Source: a virus | DNA length: 41,969 bases | Virus record (IMG/VR): IMGVR_UViG_3300048591_000346 | Span: 1 to 41,969 of that record | Direction: 5' to 3' (one strand) | Shown here: positions 23,930 through 31,663 of the stretch, piece by piece | Layout of the letters: each line of letters starts with the position of its first letter | How positions within the stretch are numbered: the stretch's first letter is position 1 | Notes under the pieces: model-generated | Databases searched by the model: none | The model's input: the letters and a program-made list of their open reading frames with translations, nothing else | Told to the model about the DNA's origin: nothing | Translations under genes and position numbers: made by a program

Positions 23930-24074
23930 AGCTCAGCCGGTCAGCTATTGGCTGGCGCGCAGCGGTGGTGATCCCGATGCGCTCATCGACGACATCAGCC
24001 GCCGTCTCGTCTGCTCAGCCTGCGGCGGCCGCGGCGCCGCCCTCCGCCTGACGGGCGCAGAGACTGGCTGAGGC
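23862..24074 (+). pseudogene. remnant of a zinc-ribbon-like coding region
   Basis: A plus-strand frame without ATG start ends at the TGA near 24070. Its second half reads Tyr-Trp-Leu-Ala-Arg-Ser-Gly-Gly-Asp-Pro-Asp-Ala-Leu-Ile-Asp-Asp, then Cys-Ser-Ala-Cys-Gly-Gly-Arg-Gly-Ala-Ala-Leu-Arg-Leu. This looks like the second half of a small zinc-ribbon protein common in alphaproteobacteria; the first CxxC half is missing. It may be a decayed accessory gene. Confidence 0.3.
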
Positions 24075-24220
24075 GGGCCGGACAGCCCGGCGCTGAGCCC
24101 GGTTCTGCGTCGCCTCGCGACGGTGCGGAGATGATCAGGCACCCGGGCTTGTCGGCTGCCTACAACCCTTTCCTGTATCGCGTCCCCCAAACATCTTTTG
24201 CAACAGCCAAGGACGCAACG
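23930..24220. other. gene-poor stretch before the tailspike
   Basis: About 290 bases hold no convincing intact gene. Besides the possible zinc-ribbon remnant there are GC-rich inverted repeats around 24070-24115 (GCCCGGC with GCCGG). The frame open from 24131 in the tailspike phase has no conserved look and lacks a ribosome site, so it is taken as leader sequence. No clear promoter seen. Confidence 0.5.
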
Positions 24221-27200
24221 ATGGCCGACGCACAGCTCGTCCTCTCACCACTCGTGCGCGTAACCGACGCGAACAACGAGCCTATTGCCGGCGGGCAGCT
24301 CCGGTTCTTCGAGGCCGGCACGTCAAGCCCGCTCGTCGTCTACTCCGATGCCGAGCTGCAGACGGCGCTCGGTAGCGTGGTCGAGACCGACGATGGCGGC
24401 TATCCGATCTCCGGCGGCGGCGCGAAGACGCTGATCTGGACGGGGCCTGACGAATACAAGGTCGTCGTGCACGACGCCGACGGCGTGCCGGTGCTCACGC
24501 ATGACCATATCCGCGGCGCCCTGGTCGTGCCGGATACGACAGCGGCATCCTATCCCAAGACGCCCGTCGTTGTGCGCTCCACCAACACGGTGATTGCGGC
24601 GGATCTCGATGCGTACCGGGGGCGTCTGATCGACGCCGACCCGAATGTTGGAGCAATCGCGATCACGCTCCCGAGCGCGATTGCGGCCGATGATGGTTAT
24701 CGTCTTGGCGTCCGCCATGCCGGCGCCGCCAATACCGTCACCATCAAGTCGATCGGTGCGCAGACGATCCGCACCATCGGCCAGTCGTCCGTCACGAGCT
24801 TCGCGCTCACCGGCATGGGGCATACCGTCTGGCTCGTCTCCAACGGTGCCAGCTGGATCGTCGATACCGAAGTGCCGGCCCTCATCGACAGCCCGTATTT
24901 CCGGGTTGCGGACCGCTTGACTGCCCCTCCGGTCTCTCCGACGCCAGGCGCGCGCTACATCATCAACGGCACGCCGGCGGGGGGCTGGGCCACGCTCGGC
25001 TTCGACGAGCACGATATCGTGGAGTTCGACGGGAGCGGCTCGTGGTTTCGCTACGCGCCTGCCGACGGCTATCTGGCCTACGTGGTCGATGAGGAGATGC
25101 TGACGCAGTGGCGCGGGACCGCCTGGGCAGATCTCTCGAACATCACGGCGCCGAACATTTCCAAGCTGAAACTCGCGATCTTCGAGCACCGTGAGAGCAG
25201 TGGCGGAGGTGGTGGCTCATCGACGGTATCGACATGGGCCAATCGCGTTCTGAACACCACGGTCGTCAACACGATCGCTGGCGCATCCATCAACTCGAGC
25301 CATGTCACCCTTCCGGTCGGGACGTATCTCGTCACGGCGGCGCAGAAATTTTCCGGGGTCGCCGCGACCAGTGGGGATAACAACGCGGAAATCCGAGCCC
25401 GTCAGAGGATCAACCCTGTCTCCGCGGTTCTGTCCCCATCGAACTTCTACGGTCTGTCGCAGGAGCACACGGTCTTTGTCGCCGGCGGCGGTGTGGCGTC
25501 GTTCACCGCACAGTCCACCTGCGCTCCGGTGGACACGTTCGTGCTCAACGTGACGACTGCTGGGTCGATCACGTTGCAGTATTACGTCAACAAGGGCAAT
25601 CAGGGCCTCCCATCCTACGATACGACGGACCATGAGACCTATGCGCGCCTGACGATATTGGATCTATCGTCCCTGCAGGGGCCTCAGGGCATCCAGGGGA
25701 TACAGGGCCCGCCGGGCGAGTCCGGGTCGATCGACGGCCTGGTCTATGTCCCTGCCGCCAACACCGCGGCGGCCATCAATGCGTCCATTGCGGAGGCGTA
25801 TGGCGACGGCGGTGGGCAGGTCTACCTGCGGGCCGGCGACTGGATCATCGACGAGCCCATCGTCCCGCGGAGTGGCGTCCATGTCTCGGGTGAGGGGTTC
25901 CCGACGCGTCTGCTCGTATCGACGCCGACTGTGGTCGAGCAGGCCAGCGGCTCCCAGCTTCATGACACCCGCCTGACGGATGTGCTGTTCGAGGCGGAGG
26001 CTGGCTACGAGGACGCCGTGGTGTTCGACATCACGTCCATCCAGCACTCGCACATCTCCCGCATCTGGGGGCGCGGGTTCACCGATCCGGCGTCTGTCGC
26101 CCTACAGATCATCAGCGACGAGGTGACGTCGTATGACGTGCCTGGATACGAGCACTATTCCAACAGCGTCTTCAACGTGTTCCAGGACTGGTACTTCGAC
26201 GGCATCGGCACGGGCATCCATCTTAAGGGGCGCTACGGCAGCACGCCGACGGGGTCACCGGCCAATTCGTCCAACCAGCCCGATATCGTCATCACCCACA
26301 ACCGGTACGAGAACCTCAACTTCTGGGGTGTCCAGACGAAGGGCATCGACGTCGAGGGCGCCTGCGATACCGAGGGGTTCAAGAACGTCTTCGTCAAATT
26401 GACGGGCAACAACTCGATCGGTGTCCATCTGGCATCGGATGCCACCTACACGGGCAACAACTACGTGTCGGGGATGGACTTCAAGTCGCTCATTCTCTCC
26501 GTTCATGGGACGCCGACGGGGGTTGAATTCATTCGGCTCGGGTGGACGTTCGGGAACACCTTCGACATCAAGCACGACGTCGATATCTCGATGGTCACCG
26601 TGCTCAATGACATCGCCTCGCAGTCGCACGACATCGTCACGCAGCGGATCTACGGAACCGACAACACCAAAATCGAGCGTATTATAAAGGGCGGGTCGAT
26701 CCTACATTCGGACGGCACTGCCGCGCTCCCGTCGTACTCGTTCCGGAACGACCGCAACACGGGGCTGTATCGCGTCGATAATGATATCGTGGGGCTGACC
26801 GGCAACGGCGTGCTCGGGCTCATGGTCGGCGAGTATGGCCCCGTCGTGCCGACGGGCAGATCGCTCATTTTCCAGGATACCAACCAGTCGCACGTTCTGC
26901 TCGCATCATTCGGTACTGACATCACCGCCAACCGGACGCTGTCGATCCTGACCGGAGATGCGAACCGGACGCTCAACCTGGCCGCGATCGACGGTGCATG
27001 GTCCTCCTACACGCCGACCGTTAGTGCCGGATCGGGGTCCATCACGACCTCGTCGGCCACCGGCAAGTACCGTGTGGTCGGGAAGACGACAGAAGTTCAG
27101 ATCAGAATTGAGATCACGACGAATGGCACCGGTGCATCCAGAGTCATCGCCTCGCTCCCGAATACTGCGCTGAATGCCGCCACGCTCGTCGGGCGGGAAA

Positions 27201-27337
27201 CGACCGGGTCCGGCGTGGCGGTCGTCGGTTCGATCGCAGCATCCGGCACGCAGGTCAGCATCACGACATTCAGCAATACCTATCCCGGCGGGAACGGCTA
27301 TGTGATCGTGATCAACGGGACGTACGAGAATGCGTAG
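24221..27337 (+). CDS. tailspike / tail fiber with beta-helix domain
   Basis: A 1038-residue protein. The start is ATG 24221 behind AAGGA; an in-frame ATG at 24131 has no ribosome site. Residues 5-40 (Ser-Pro-Leu-Val-Arg-Val-Thr-Asp-Ala-Asn-Asn-Glu-Pro-Ile) form the N-terminal domain found in many phage fibers. A collagen-like Gly-Pro-Gln-Gly-Ile-Gln-Gly-Ile-Gln-Gly-Pro-Pro-Gly stretch near 485-500 links to a right-handed beta-helix-like region (about 510-860) of pectate-lyase type, with short repeated strands. A C-terminal trimer domain follows. It probably binds or cleaves host polysaccharide; catalytic residues cannot be named. Confidence 0.85.
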   Translation: MADAQLVLSPLVRVTDANNEPIAGGQLRFFEAGTSSPLVVYSDAELQTALGSVVETDDGGYPISGGGAKTLIWTGPDEYKVVVHDADGVPVLTHDHIRGALVVPDTTAASYPKTPVVVRSTNTVIAADLDAYRGRLIDADPNVGAIAITLPSAIAADDGYRLGVRHAGAANTVTIKSIGAQTIRTIGQSSVTSFALTGMGHTVWLVSNGASWIVDTEVPALIDSPYFRVADRLTAPPVSPTPGARYIINGTPAGGWATLGFDEHDIVEFDGSGSWFRYAPADGYLAYVVDEEMLTQWRGTAWADLSNITAPNISKLKLAIFEHRESSGGGGGSSTVSTWANRVLNTTVVNTIAGASINSSHVTLPVGTYLVTAAQKFSGVAATSGDNNAEIRARQRINPVSAVLSPSNFYGLSQEHTVFVAGGGVASFTAQSTCAPVDTFVLNVTTAGSITLQYYVNKGNQGLPSYDTTDHETYARLTILDLSSLQGPQGIQGIQGPPGESGSIDGLVYVPAANTAAAINASIAEAYGDGGGQVYLRAGDWIIDEPIVPRSGVHVSGEGFPTRLLVSTPTVVEQASGSQLHDTRLTDVLFEAEAGYEDAVVFDITSIQHSHISRIWGRGFTDPASVALQIISDEVTSYDVPGYEHYSNSVFNVFQDWYFDGIGTGIHLKGRYGSTPTGSPANSSNQPDIVITHNRYENLNFWGVQTKGIDVEGACDTEGFKNVFVKLTGNNSIGVHLASDATYTGNNYVSGMDFKSLILSVHGTPTGVEFIRLGWTFGNTFDIKHDVDISMVTVLNDIASQSHDIVTQRIYGTDNTKIERIIKGGSILHSDGTAALPSYSFRNDRNTGLYRVDNDIVGLTGNGVLGLMVGEYGPVVPTGRSLIFQDTNQSHVLLASFGTDITANRTLSILTGDANRTLNLAAIDGAWSSYTPTVSAGSGSITTSSATGKYRVVGKTTEVQIRIEITTNGTGASRVIASLPNTALNAATLVGRETTGSGVAVVGSIAASGTQVSITTFSNTYPGGNGYVIVINGTYENA

Positions 27338-27406
27338 GCGGCTCGATACGCGCGTTCGCGATAGGCAAGGGCCACGCTGATGGCCGCCTTTCGGGATGAG
27401 GGCCAC

Positions 27407-27892
27407 ATGAGCGTGGCCAACAAGCCCTTGCGGTTGCGCCTTTACCGATCCGACAAGCTGCCGTGCCCGGTGCAGCACGCCGGCTGCGTGATCCTGGTCA
27501 ACGATCGACACGACGCTGAGCGGCTACGCCTTGCGCTCTCGGATGGCTCGAGCTGGACGTTCTTCGTGCGCGAGGGAGACGTGGGTTCGCAAGCTGTCGC
27601 AGTGCGGCCGACGGAGGTCGACCTGATGCCTGCGGTACGCGCTGCCATTGCGGCCGAGCTGCCGGACATGCTGCCTCAGCCGGTCAAGGTCATTGAGCAT
27701 GCTCGGGAGACACCGCTTTCCGACCTCGCAAAGATTGACCAGCTTCGGGAGGACATCAAGGTCTTGGCGGCGGCCGACATCGAGATCGGCGAGCACCTGG
27801 GACCGATGCTCCGGCAAATAGCTGAACTAATGGCACGCGTGGAGTTCATCGAGCAGAACGCTCTGGCAAGAGCCAGACTCGAGGTCCAGTGA
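27407..27892 (+). CDS. hypothetical protein after the tailspike, with coiled coil
   Basis: The product has 161 residues from ATG 27407 (GAGGG five bases upstream); an in-frame ATG at 27380 would add nine. The N-terminal half is beta-rich (Leu-Arg-Leu-Arg-Leu-Tyr-Arg-Ser-Asp) and the C-terminal half is helical, ending in a coiled coil. It may be a spike-associated or chaperone protein, judging only by place. Its stop overlaps the next small gene. Confidence 0.6.
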   Translation: MSVANKPLRLRLYRSDKLPCPVQHAGCVILVNDRHDAERLRLALSDGSSWTFFVREGDVGSQAVAVRPTEVDLMPAVRAAIAAELPDMLPQPVKVIEHARETPLSDLAKIDQLREDIKVLAAADIEIGEHLGPMLRQIAELMARVEFIEQNALARARLEVQ

Positions 27893-27996
27893 TGCTGGCC
27901 ATGGCCAACGAGCTCGACGTGGCCCGCGAGCGGATCAGAAGACTAGAGGCAGTCATCGCGCGTCTTGCGATCGAAGCAGCGCAGGAAGAGCCATGA
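27892..27996 (+). CDS. 34-residue helical protein
   Basis: The ATG at 27892 shares a base with the preceding TGA, and its own TGA overlaps the endolysin ATG (ATGA). The product is one amphipathic helix (Ala-Asn-Glu-Leu-Asp-Val-Ala-Arg-Glu-Arg-Ile-Arg-Arg-Leu-Glu), similar in style to the end of the previous protein. The double overlap argues for real translation. Confidence 0.5.
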   Translation: MLAMANELDVARERIRRLEAVIARLAIEAAQEEP

Positions 27997-28817
27997 TCCC
28001 CGCCAGCATCAGAAACCGCAATCCCGGAGCTATGCAACCGGGGTTCGCATCGAAGCGCTTCGGGTCCACGACCTTCGAGATCCTCAAATGGACCTACAAG
28101 GACCCGAGTACGGGCAAGAAGGAGCCCAAGACCAACCAATGCGCGACGTTCCCGACGCACCTCCATGGTGCCGCGGCGATGTTCGTGCTGATGGACGAGG
28201 GCAAGACGAAGCCGAAGGGCTCGGTCACATACAGGTGGCTCTATCGCGACCAGACGATCGCGGAGGCGATAAAGACCTGGTGCGGCGACTACTGGGCCGA
28301 CGGCTACACCGCCCATATGTTCGAGCAGACAGGCCTCAAGCCCACGTCGATCCTCACGCAGGAGCGCATTCGAGATCCGGACGTGGCGGTCTCCATTGCT
28401 CGAGCCATAGCGATGTGGGAGCGAGGGAAGCCGTATCCGGAGCAGTTGACGGAAGCCGAGTGGCACCAGGCGCACGCCATGGCGTTCTCCGGCGCCGTCG
28501 CTCCGGCTCCATCCCACGAGAATGATGTGCCTCTGATCCCGCCGGCGGCGACCAGCAGCCTGACCATCGCGCAGCGCGTCAAGCGGGCCTACCAGGCCTT
28601 CTGGGCCTCGGTGAGCGCGATCGGCAGCGTCGGCGTCGTCGGGGCGATCTCGGGCGAGCAGTCGTACCTGCCGGCGGTTCCGCAGGGTCTCTCGCAGAGC
28701 GTCAAGAACGTGGGCGGCTGGACGGATCTCGTCTCGGGCCACACGTGGCAGATGCTGCTGTTTGGTGCGGCCGCGTTCGGGGCCGTGGCTGTCATCCAAA
28801 AGGTGCGCAATGGCTGA
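27993..28817 (+). CDS. endolysin-like muralytic protein with C-terminal membrane segment
   Basis: A 274-residue protein. The N-terminus (Ile-Arg-Asn-Arg-Asn-Pro-Gly-Ala-Met, then Arg-Phe-Gly-Ser) resembles the Arg-Asn-Asn-Asn-Pro-Gly start of phage structural/lysozyme-type peptidoglycan enzymes. The body to about 180 is a helical domain with several Trp. The last 85 residues carry two hydrophobic segments, the final one (about 250-268) ending in a Lys/Arg tail. No N-terminal signal peptide, so export may use the holin or the C-terminal segment. Catalytic residues not assigned. Confidence 0.65.
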   Translation: MIPASIRNRNPGAMQPGFASKRFGSTTFEILKWTYKDPSTGKKEPKTNQCATFPTHLHGAAAMFVLMDEGKTKPKGSVTYRWLYRDQTIAEAIKTWCGDYWADGYTAHMFEQTGLKPTSILTQERIRDPDVAVSIARAIAMWERGKPYPEQLTEAEWHQAHAMAFSGAVAPAPSHENDVPLIPPAATSSLTIAQRVKRAYQAFWASVSAIGSVGVVGAISGEQSYLPAVPQGLSQSVKNVGGWTDLVSGHTWQMLLFGAAAFGAVAVIQKVRNG

Positions 28818-29634
28818 CAATTATCTGGACCCCAGGCTGTTCAAGCCACCGCCTCAGAATATGCTGAGCCAGGGGCAACGGCCTATCGACCTGATGGATG
28901 ATCCTTGGGCGTGGCGTTCGAACATGGACGCGCCGCAGCCAGACAACTATCTGGCCCCGAAGACTCAGGCGACACTCAGTCCGGGCCCGGCTCCCACCGG
29001 GCGGGATCGCGTGTTCGACATGGCGTACGGTTGGCTCGGCGGTCTGCCCGAGAACCGGGCGACGGCATCTGCGCTCACGAACCTGTTCGACGTCGGCACG
29101 CTCGGCATGGCGACAGGAGCGTATGATGGGGCACGGGAGCTCGCTGAGACCGGCCGGCCATCTGCCCTGGCAATGGCCCTTATGCCGGGAGCAAAACCAG
29201 TTTCTAAGGTCATCCCGAAGACTGCAGTAGAGGCCCGCAAGGCCGCCGCAGAATTGTGGCGTGCGATGAGGGCAAGCCCTCACGAATATCATGGTGTGCG
29301 GGCAACCGAAGCGCCCTTGCCTGCAGGAGAGCGGGCGCCAGCCTCCTATGTGTGGGACGATGGCAGTTGGACGGACACGCCGCTCCCAGGTGCTTCGACA
29401 ATCGGCGTAGACCCATACAAATCAACAGAGGGTCCTGGGTCCATTCCATGGGCACTCGAGAGGATGGGCTTCGATGCCGGTCAAGGGTCGCGGAACCGCC
29501 ACGGCTATTATCCTGGCCCCCACGTGAGCGTCATTGGAGGGGATCGGCGCGAATTTGGTGAGGACCTGGGAGAGTGGGTGATTGACGGGAGTGTGGTGGG
29601 TCTTTTGCCTGATCAACCGAGGCGCCAGCGATGA
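28810..29634 (+). CDS. hypothetical protein in the lysis cassette
   Basis: A 274-residue protein; the ATG at 28810 lies inside the endolysin end. The first 100 residues are Pro/Gln/Asn-rich and flexible. The centre has a Gly/Ala-rich, partly hydrophobic stretch (about 95-140). The C-terminal 90 residues are Gly/Trp/Asp-rich. I do not recognise the family. Being between endolysin and spanin genes it may be accessory; it could also be a late toxin-like or virion protein. Confidence 0.55.
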   Translation: MADNYLDPRLFKPPPQNMLSQGQRPIDLMDDPWAWRSNMDAPQPDNYLAPKTQATLSPGPAPTGRDRVFDMAYGWLGGLPENRATASALTNLFDVGTLGMATGAYDGARELAETGRPSALAMALMPGAKPVSKVIPKTAVEARKAAAELWRAMRASPHEYHGVRATEAPLPAGERAPASYVWDDGSWTDTPLPGASTIGVDPYKSTEGPGSIPWALERMGFDAGQGSRNRHGYYPGPHVSVIGGDRREFGEDLGEWVIDGSVVGLLPDQPRRQR

Positions 29635-29864
29635 CCATCCTCGGCCGCTTTGCGCTGCCCCTGGCGGCGGCTCTTGCTGTCATGGCCGGGTGGTCATGGA
29701 CGATGCAGCAGCGTGGCGTTCAGCGTGAGAAAGTGCGCGTCGAAGCCATAGGGAAAAAGCTCGATGCGAAAGCGGGCGAAGCACGCAAGAAAGTGGCGGC
29801 AAAGCCGCCGTCTCAGATCCAGGCTGATCTGCAGCGGTTTTGCAGGGATTGCGGCACTCCTTAG
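29631..29864 (+). CDS. Rz-like inner-membrane spanin
   Basis: A 77-residue protein starting in ATGA with the preceding stop. An N-terminal transmembrane anchor (about 7-23: Ala-Leu-Pro-Leu-Ala-Ala-Ala-Leu-Ala-Val-Met-Ala-Gly-Trp) is followed by a Gln/Lys/Arg/Glu periplasmic coiled coil. It is short for Rz but has the right order, and a lipoprotein gene is nested in another frame, as in Rz/Rz1. Role: joins inner and outer membranes at lysis. Confidence 0.7.
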   Translation: MTILGRFALPLAAALAVMAGWSWTMQQRGVQREKVRVEAIGKKLDAKAGEARKKVAAKPPSQIQADLQRFCRDCGTP

Positions 29865-30036
29865 CGGCTGCACACAGGCCGTCGACGGCACGGTAGCCCA
29901 GGTCTGCGGCGACAACGGATGGCGGGAGATCGGCGTCCGGAAGGCCGACAGGATCACCGACGACACGGCCCGGGAGATCATCGGCAACAACGAAGCTCGT
30001 TCTGCGTGGTGCAACGCCAAGAGGGCAGGGGCATGA
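29764..30036 (+). CDS. Rz1-like outer-membrane lipoprotein spanin, nested
   Basis: A 90-residue frame starting inside the Rz-like gene in another phase and running past its end. The first 36 residues are a long, very basic signal region followed by a hydrophobic core and a lipobox (Ala-Leu-Leu-Ser-Gly-Cys36). The mature part, about 55 residues, has two more Cys and few Pro, unlike the classic Pro-rich Rz1. The overlap and lipobox strongly support the spanin pair. Confidence 0.7.
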   Translation: MRKRAKHARKWRQSRRLRSRLICSGFAGIAALLSGCTQAVDGTVAQVCGDNGWREIGVRKADRITDDTAREIIGNNEARSAWCNAKRAGA

Positions 30037-30039
30037 GCT

Positions 30040-30288
30040 ATGCAGGTCAATGGGCACCACGGGCCGGTGCCGCCGCCGGATCATACGTCGATCCTGATCG
30101 GGTTCGCGCTGAGAATTGGGCGACTGGAGGGGGCCGTGTTCAATCGCCAGCAGGAGCAGCCGCCGCTGCCGCCGCGCAACGAGCTGATGGCCTACGTCAT
30201 CGGGGCCGTGATCCTCGGCGCGGCTACGTTCGGAAAGATCACCTGGGCGGACGCGCTGCCGTCCGTGCTTGGCCTGTTCGGCAAATGA
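30040..30288 (+). CDS. small membrane protein, holin candidate
   Basis: An 82-residue protein with ATG 30040 after GAGGGCAGGGG. The first 45 residues are soluble with a Pro-rich stretch (Pro-Pro-Leu-Pro-Pro). A hydrophobic segment (about 48-66: Met-Ala-Tyr-Val-Ile-Gly-Ala-Val-Ile-Leu-Gly-Ala-Ala) follows, with a second weaker one at 67-80. Its place in the lysis cassette fits a holin or antiholin, but a single strong segment leaves doubt. Stop overlaps a 17-residue frame. Confidence 0.55.
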   Translation: MQVNGHHGPVPPPDHTSILIGFALRIGRLEGAVFNRQQEQPPLPPRNELMAYVIGAVILGAATFGKITWADALPSVLGLFGK

Positions 30289-30338
30289 CGATCATCGGGC
30301 TATTCGTGTTGGCCGCGGTGGCGGTGCTGGTGGTGTGA
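30285..30338 (+). CDS. 17-residue hydrophobic micropeptide
   Basis: An ATGA overlap with the previous stop starts a 17-residue frame that is almost wholly hydrophobic (Met-Thr-Ile-Ile-Gly-Leu-Phe-Val-Leu-Ala-Ala-Val-Ala-Val-Leu-Val-Val), then TGA. It would make one short membrane helix. The coupling geometry equals that of clear genes nearby. It could be a holin helper or chance. Confidence 0.35.
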   Translation: MTIIGLFVLAAVAVLVV

Positions 30339-30358
30339 GGCCCATGGGTGCATGGGTC
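30339..30358 (+). terminator. hairpin at end of the lysis block
   Basis: Stem CCCATG/CATGGG extended by outer pairs, loop GGTG, directly after the TGA at 30336-30338. There is no U-tract, so it may be a weak terminator or transcript-end protector for the late transcript. Confidence 0.35.
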
Positions 30359-30384
30359 CAATCTGGGACAACGCACCCAGTCAC

Positions 30385-30422
30385 GTTCCACGCTGGTTCC
30401 GTGCGTGTTCTCTGCGCGTTCC
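30385..30422 (-). repeat. phased GGAAC box array C
   Basis: On the minus strand four boxes (three GGAAC, one AGAAC) lie at exactly 11-base intervals; on the plus strand GTTCC/GTTCT start at 30385, 30396, 30407 and 30418. It occupies the space between the lysis genes and attP. The GTGGAACGTGAC unit is shared with array D near 38059. Confidence 0.6.
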
Positions 30423-30475
30423 GGCAAGACAACGCTACCATCTACTGCCTCGCGTCGGCAAAATGATCAATGATT

Positions 30476-31663
30476 TCAGTGCGTTCCATGGTGGGCGCGA
30501 CAGGGATTGAACCTGTGACCCCACCCGTGTGAAGGGTGGGTTAGATGCGCTATTTCTTCTTTTTTTTTCAATATGGTTCCCCGTTTGGGGTGGGCGGCGG
30601 GTCCCTTTTGGGACACGATCCGCGCGCCAATCTTGTTCGCGCGCGGCAGGTATTTCTCGTCGAGCGCCGTCTCCTCCCGGTGGCCGTACAGCATTGCCGG
30701 CAACTCGGGTCCTGACCACCGCCCGAGCTGGGTCAGGTCCGCCAGCGAGCCGCCGCTGTCCAGATGATGCTTGGAGGCGGCGTGCCGCCCCGCCTTGTGC
30801 AGCGAGAACATGGGCACGCCGGCTTTCGTGCAGGCCCGCTTGAGATCCCGGTAGGCGTTGCGCCGGGTCGAGTACCGATAGCCGAACAGCGGGTCGTCGG
30901 CCGCCTTCTTGCCGGCTTCCTTCAGCGCCGCGATCACAGCATCAGCCAGCTTTATCCGCTCCGCCTTCTTGATCTTCGAGCTGCGGCGCGGAATCTCGAG
31001 GTAGCCGTTCCGCAGATGCCCCGCAGTGGCCCGGAATGCCTCTCCGGATCTGCGGTTGTGGAGCCGCACGAACAGTACCAGGGCGCGCAGGTTGGCGGAG
31101 CAATGAGGTAGCACCTTGCGATACCATGACAGCCCTTCGGGCGCCTCTGCTGGCCTGTTCTCGCGATGGCCTGCAGGTCTGGTGATATCGACCTTCCAGG
31201 GCTTGCCCTTGGCCGCGTGGCGCAGCACCGAGATGATCGGCGTGTAGATGTGTCGGTTCAGCGTCGCCGGCGCGGCTCCGTTGGGATAAAGGGCGGCGAC
31301 GACCGACAGCACTGCCTTGTCGTCGACCTGATCAACGGGGGTGTCTCCGATGATCTCGCTCGCCCGCAACAGATGCTTGTGCAGTTGCTGCTTGCTGGTA
31401 TTGAGTTTGCCGTAGATGGCCGCCGCAACCGCGAACTTCTGCACTCCCAGCCGCGCGCGGTTGGCCGCATCGACAAGAGCTGCATTCAGTCGATCGCATT
31501 CGGCCTGGCACTCAGCTCGCGTAGCATATCCACCGCCGCGCCAGCCTCGGTGCTGAGTGACGTTACCATCCTCGTTGATCTCCGGATACGACCCGCGCGG
31601 ATGCCAGCGGTTGCCGCGGTCTGGACGCTGTTTTGGGGCGAGTGTCGATTTGATCCTTTGCAT
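30476..31663 (-). CDS. int: tyrosine-type site-specific integrase
   Basis: A 395-residue tyrosine recombinase. The N-terminus (Trp-His-Pro-Arg-Gly-Ser-Tyr-Pro-Glu ... Tyr-Ala-Thr-Arg-Ala-Glu-Cys) is the small arm-binding domain. A core-binding helix bundle follows. The catalytic domain has the first Arg in His-Asn-Arg-Arg-Ser-Gly-Glu-Ala, a His/Arg box in Leu-His-Lys-Ala-Gly-Arg-His, Leu-Gly-Arg-Trp-Ser-Gly, and the Tyr in Met-Leu-Tyr-Gly-His. About 20 C-terminal residues are encoded by the tRNA half of attP, so integration would change the protein end. It closes the leftward operon. Confidence 0.9.
   Translation of the reverse strand: MQRIKSTLAPKQRPDRGNRWHPRGSYPEINEDGNVTQHRGWRGGGYATRAECQAECDRLNAALVDAANRARLGVQKFAVAAAIYGKLNTSKQQLHKHLLRASEIIGDTPVDQVDDKAVLSVVAALYPNGAAPATLNRHIYTPIISVLRHAAKGKPWKVDITRPAGHRENRPAEAPEGLSWYRKVLPHCSANLRALVLFVRLHNRRSGEAFRATAGHLRNGYLEIPRRSSKIKKAERIKLADAVIAALKEAGKKAADDPLFGYRYSTRRNAYRDLKRACTKAGVPMFSLHKAGRHAASKHHLDSGGSLADLTQLGRWSGPELPAMLYGHREETALDEKYLPRANKIGARIVSQKGPAAHPKRGTILKKKEEIAHLTHPSHGWGHRFNPCRAHHGTH
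30489..30540 (-). other. attP core: 3' half of tRNA-Val(CAC)
   Basis: On the minus strand this contains a tRNA anticodon arm (CACCC-TTCACAC-GGGTG, anticodon CAC), the variable loop, a complete T arm (ACAGG-TTCAATC-CCTGT), the acceptor strand and CCA. The 5' half (acceptor, D arm) is absent; upstream is a run of A's. A tRNA 3' half next to an integrase gene is a typical attachment core. Because late genes lie on one side and int on the other, this is attP. The right-hand limit of identity with the host tRNA cannot be fixed without the host. Confidence 0.85.

Noticed and set aside
30489-30555. Functional phage tRNA-Val gene
   Set aside because: Only the anticodon arm to CCA is present; the 5' acceptor strand and D arm are replaced by an A-rich sequence.
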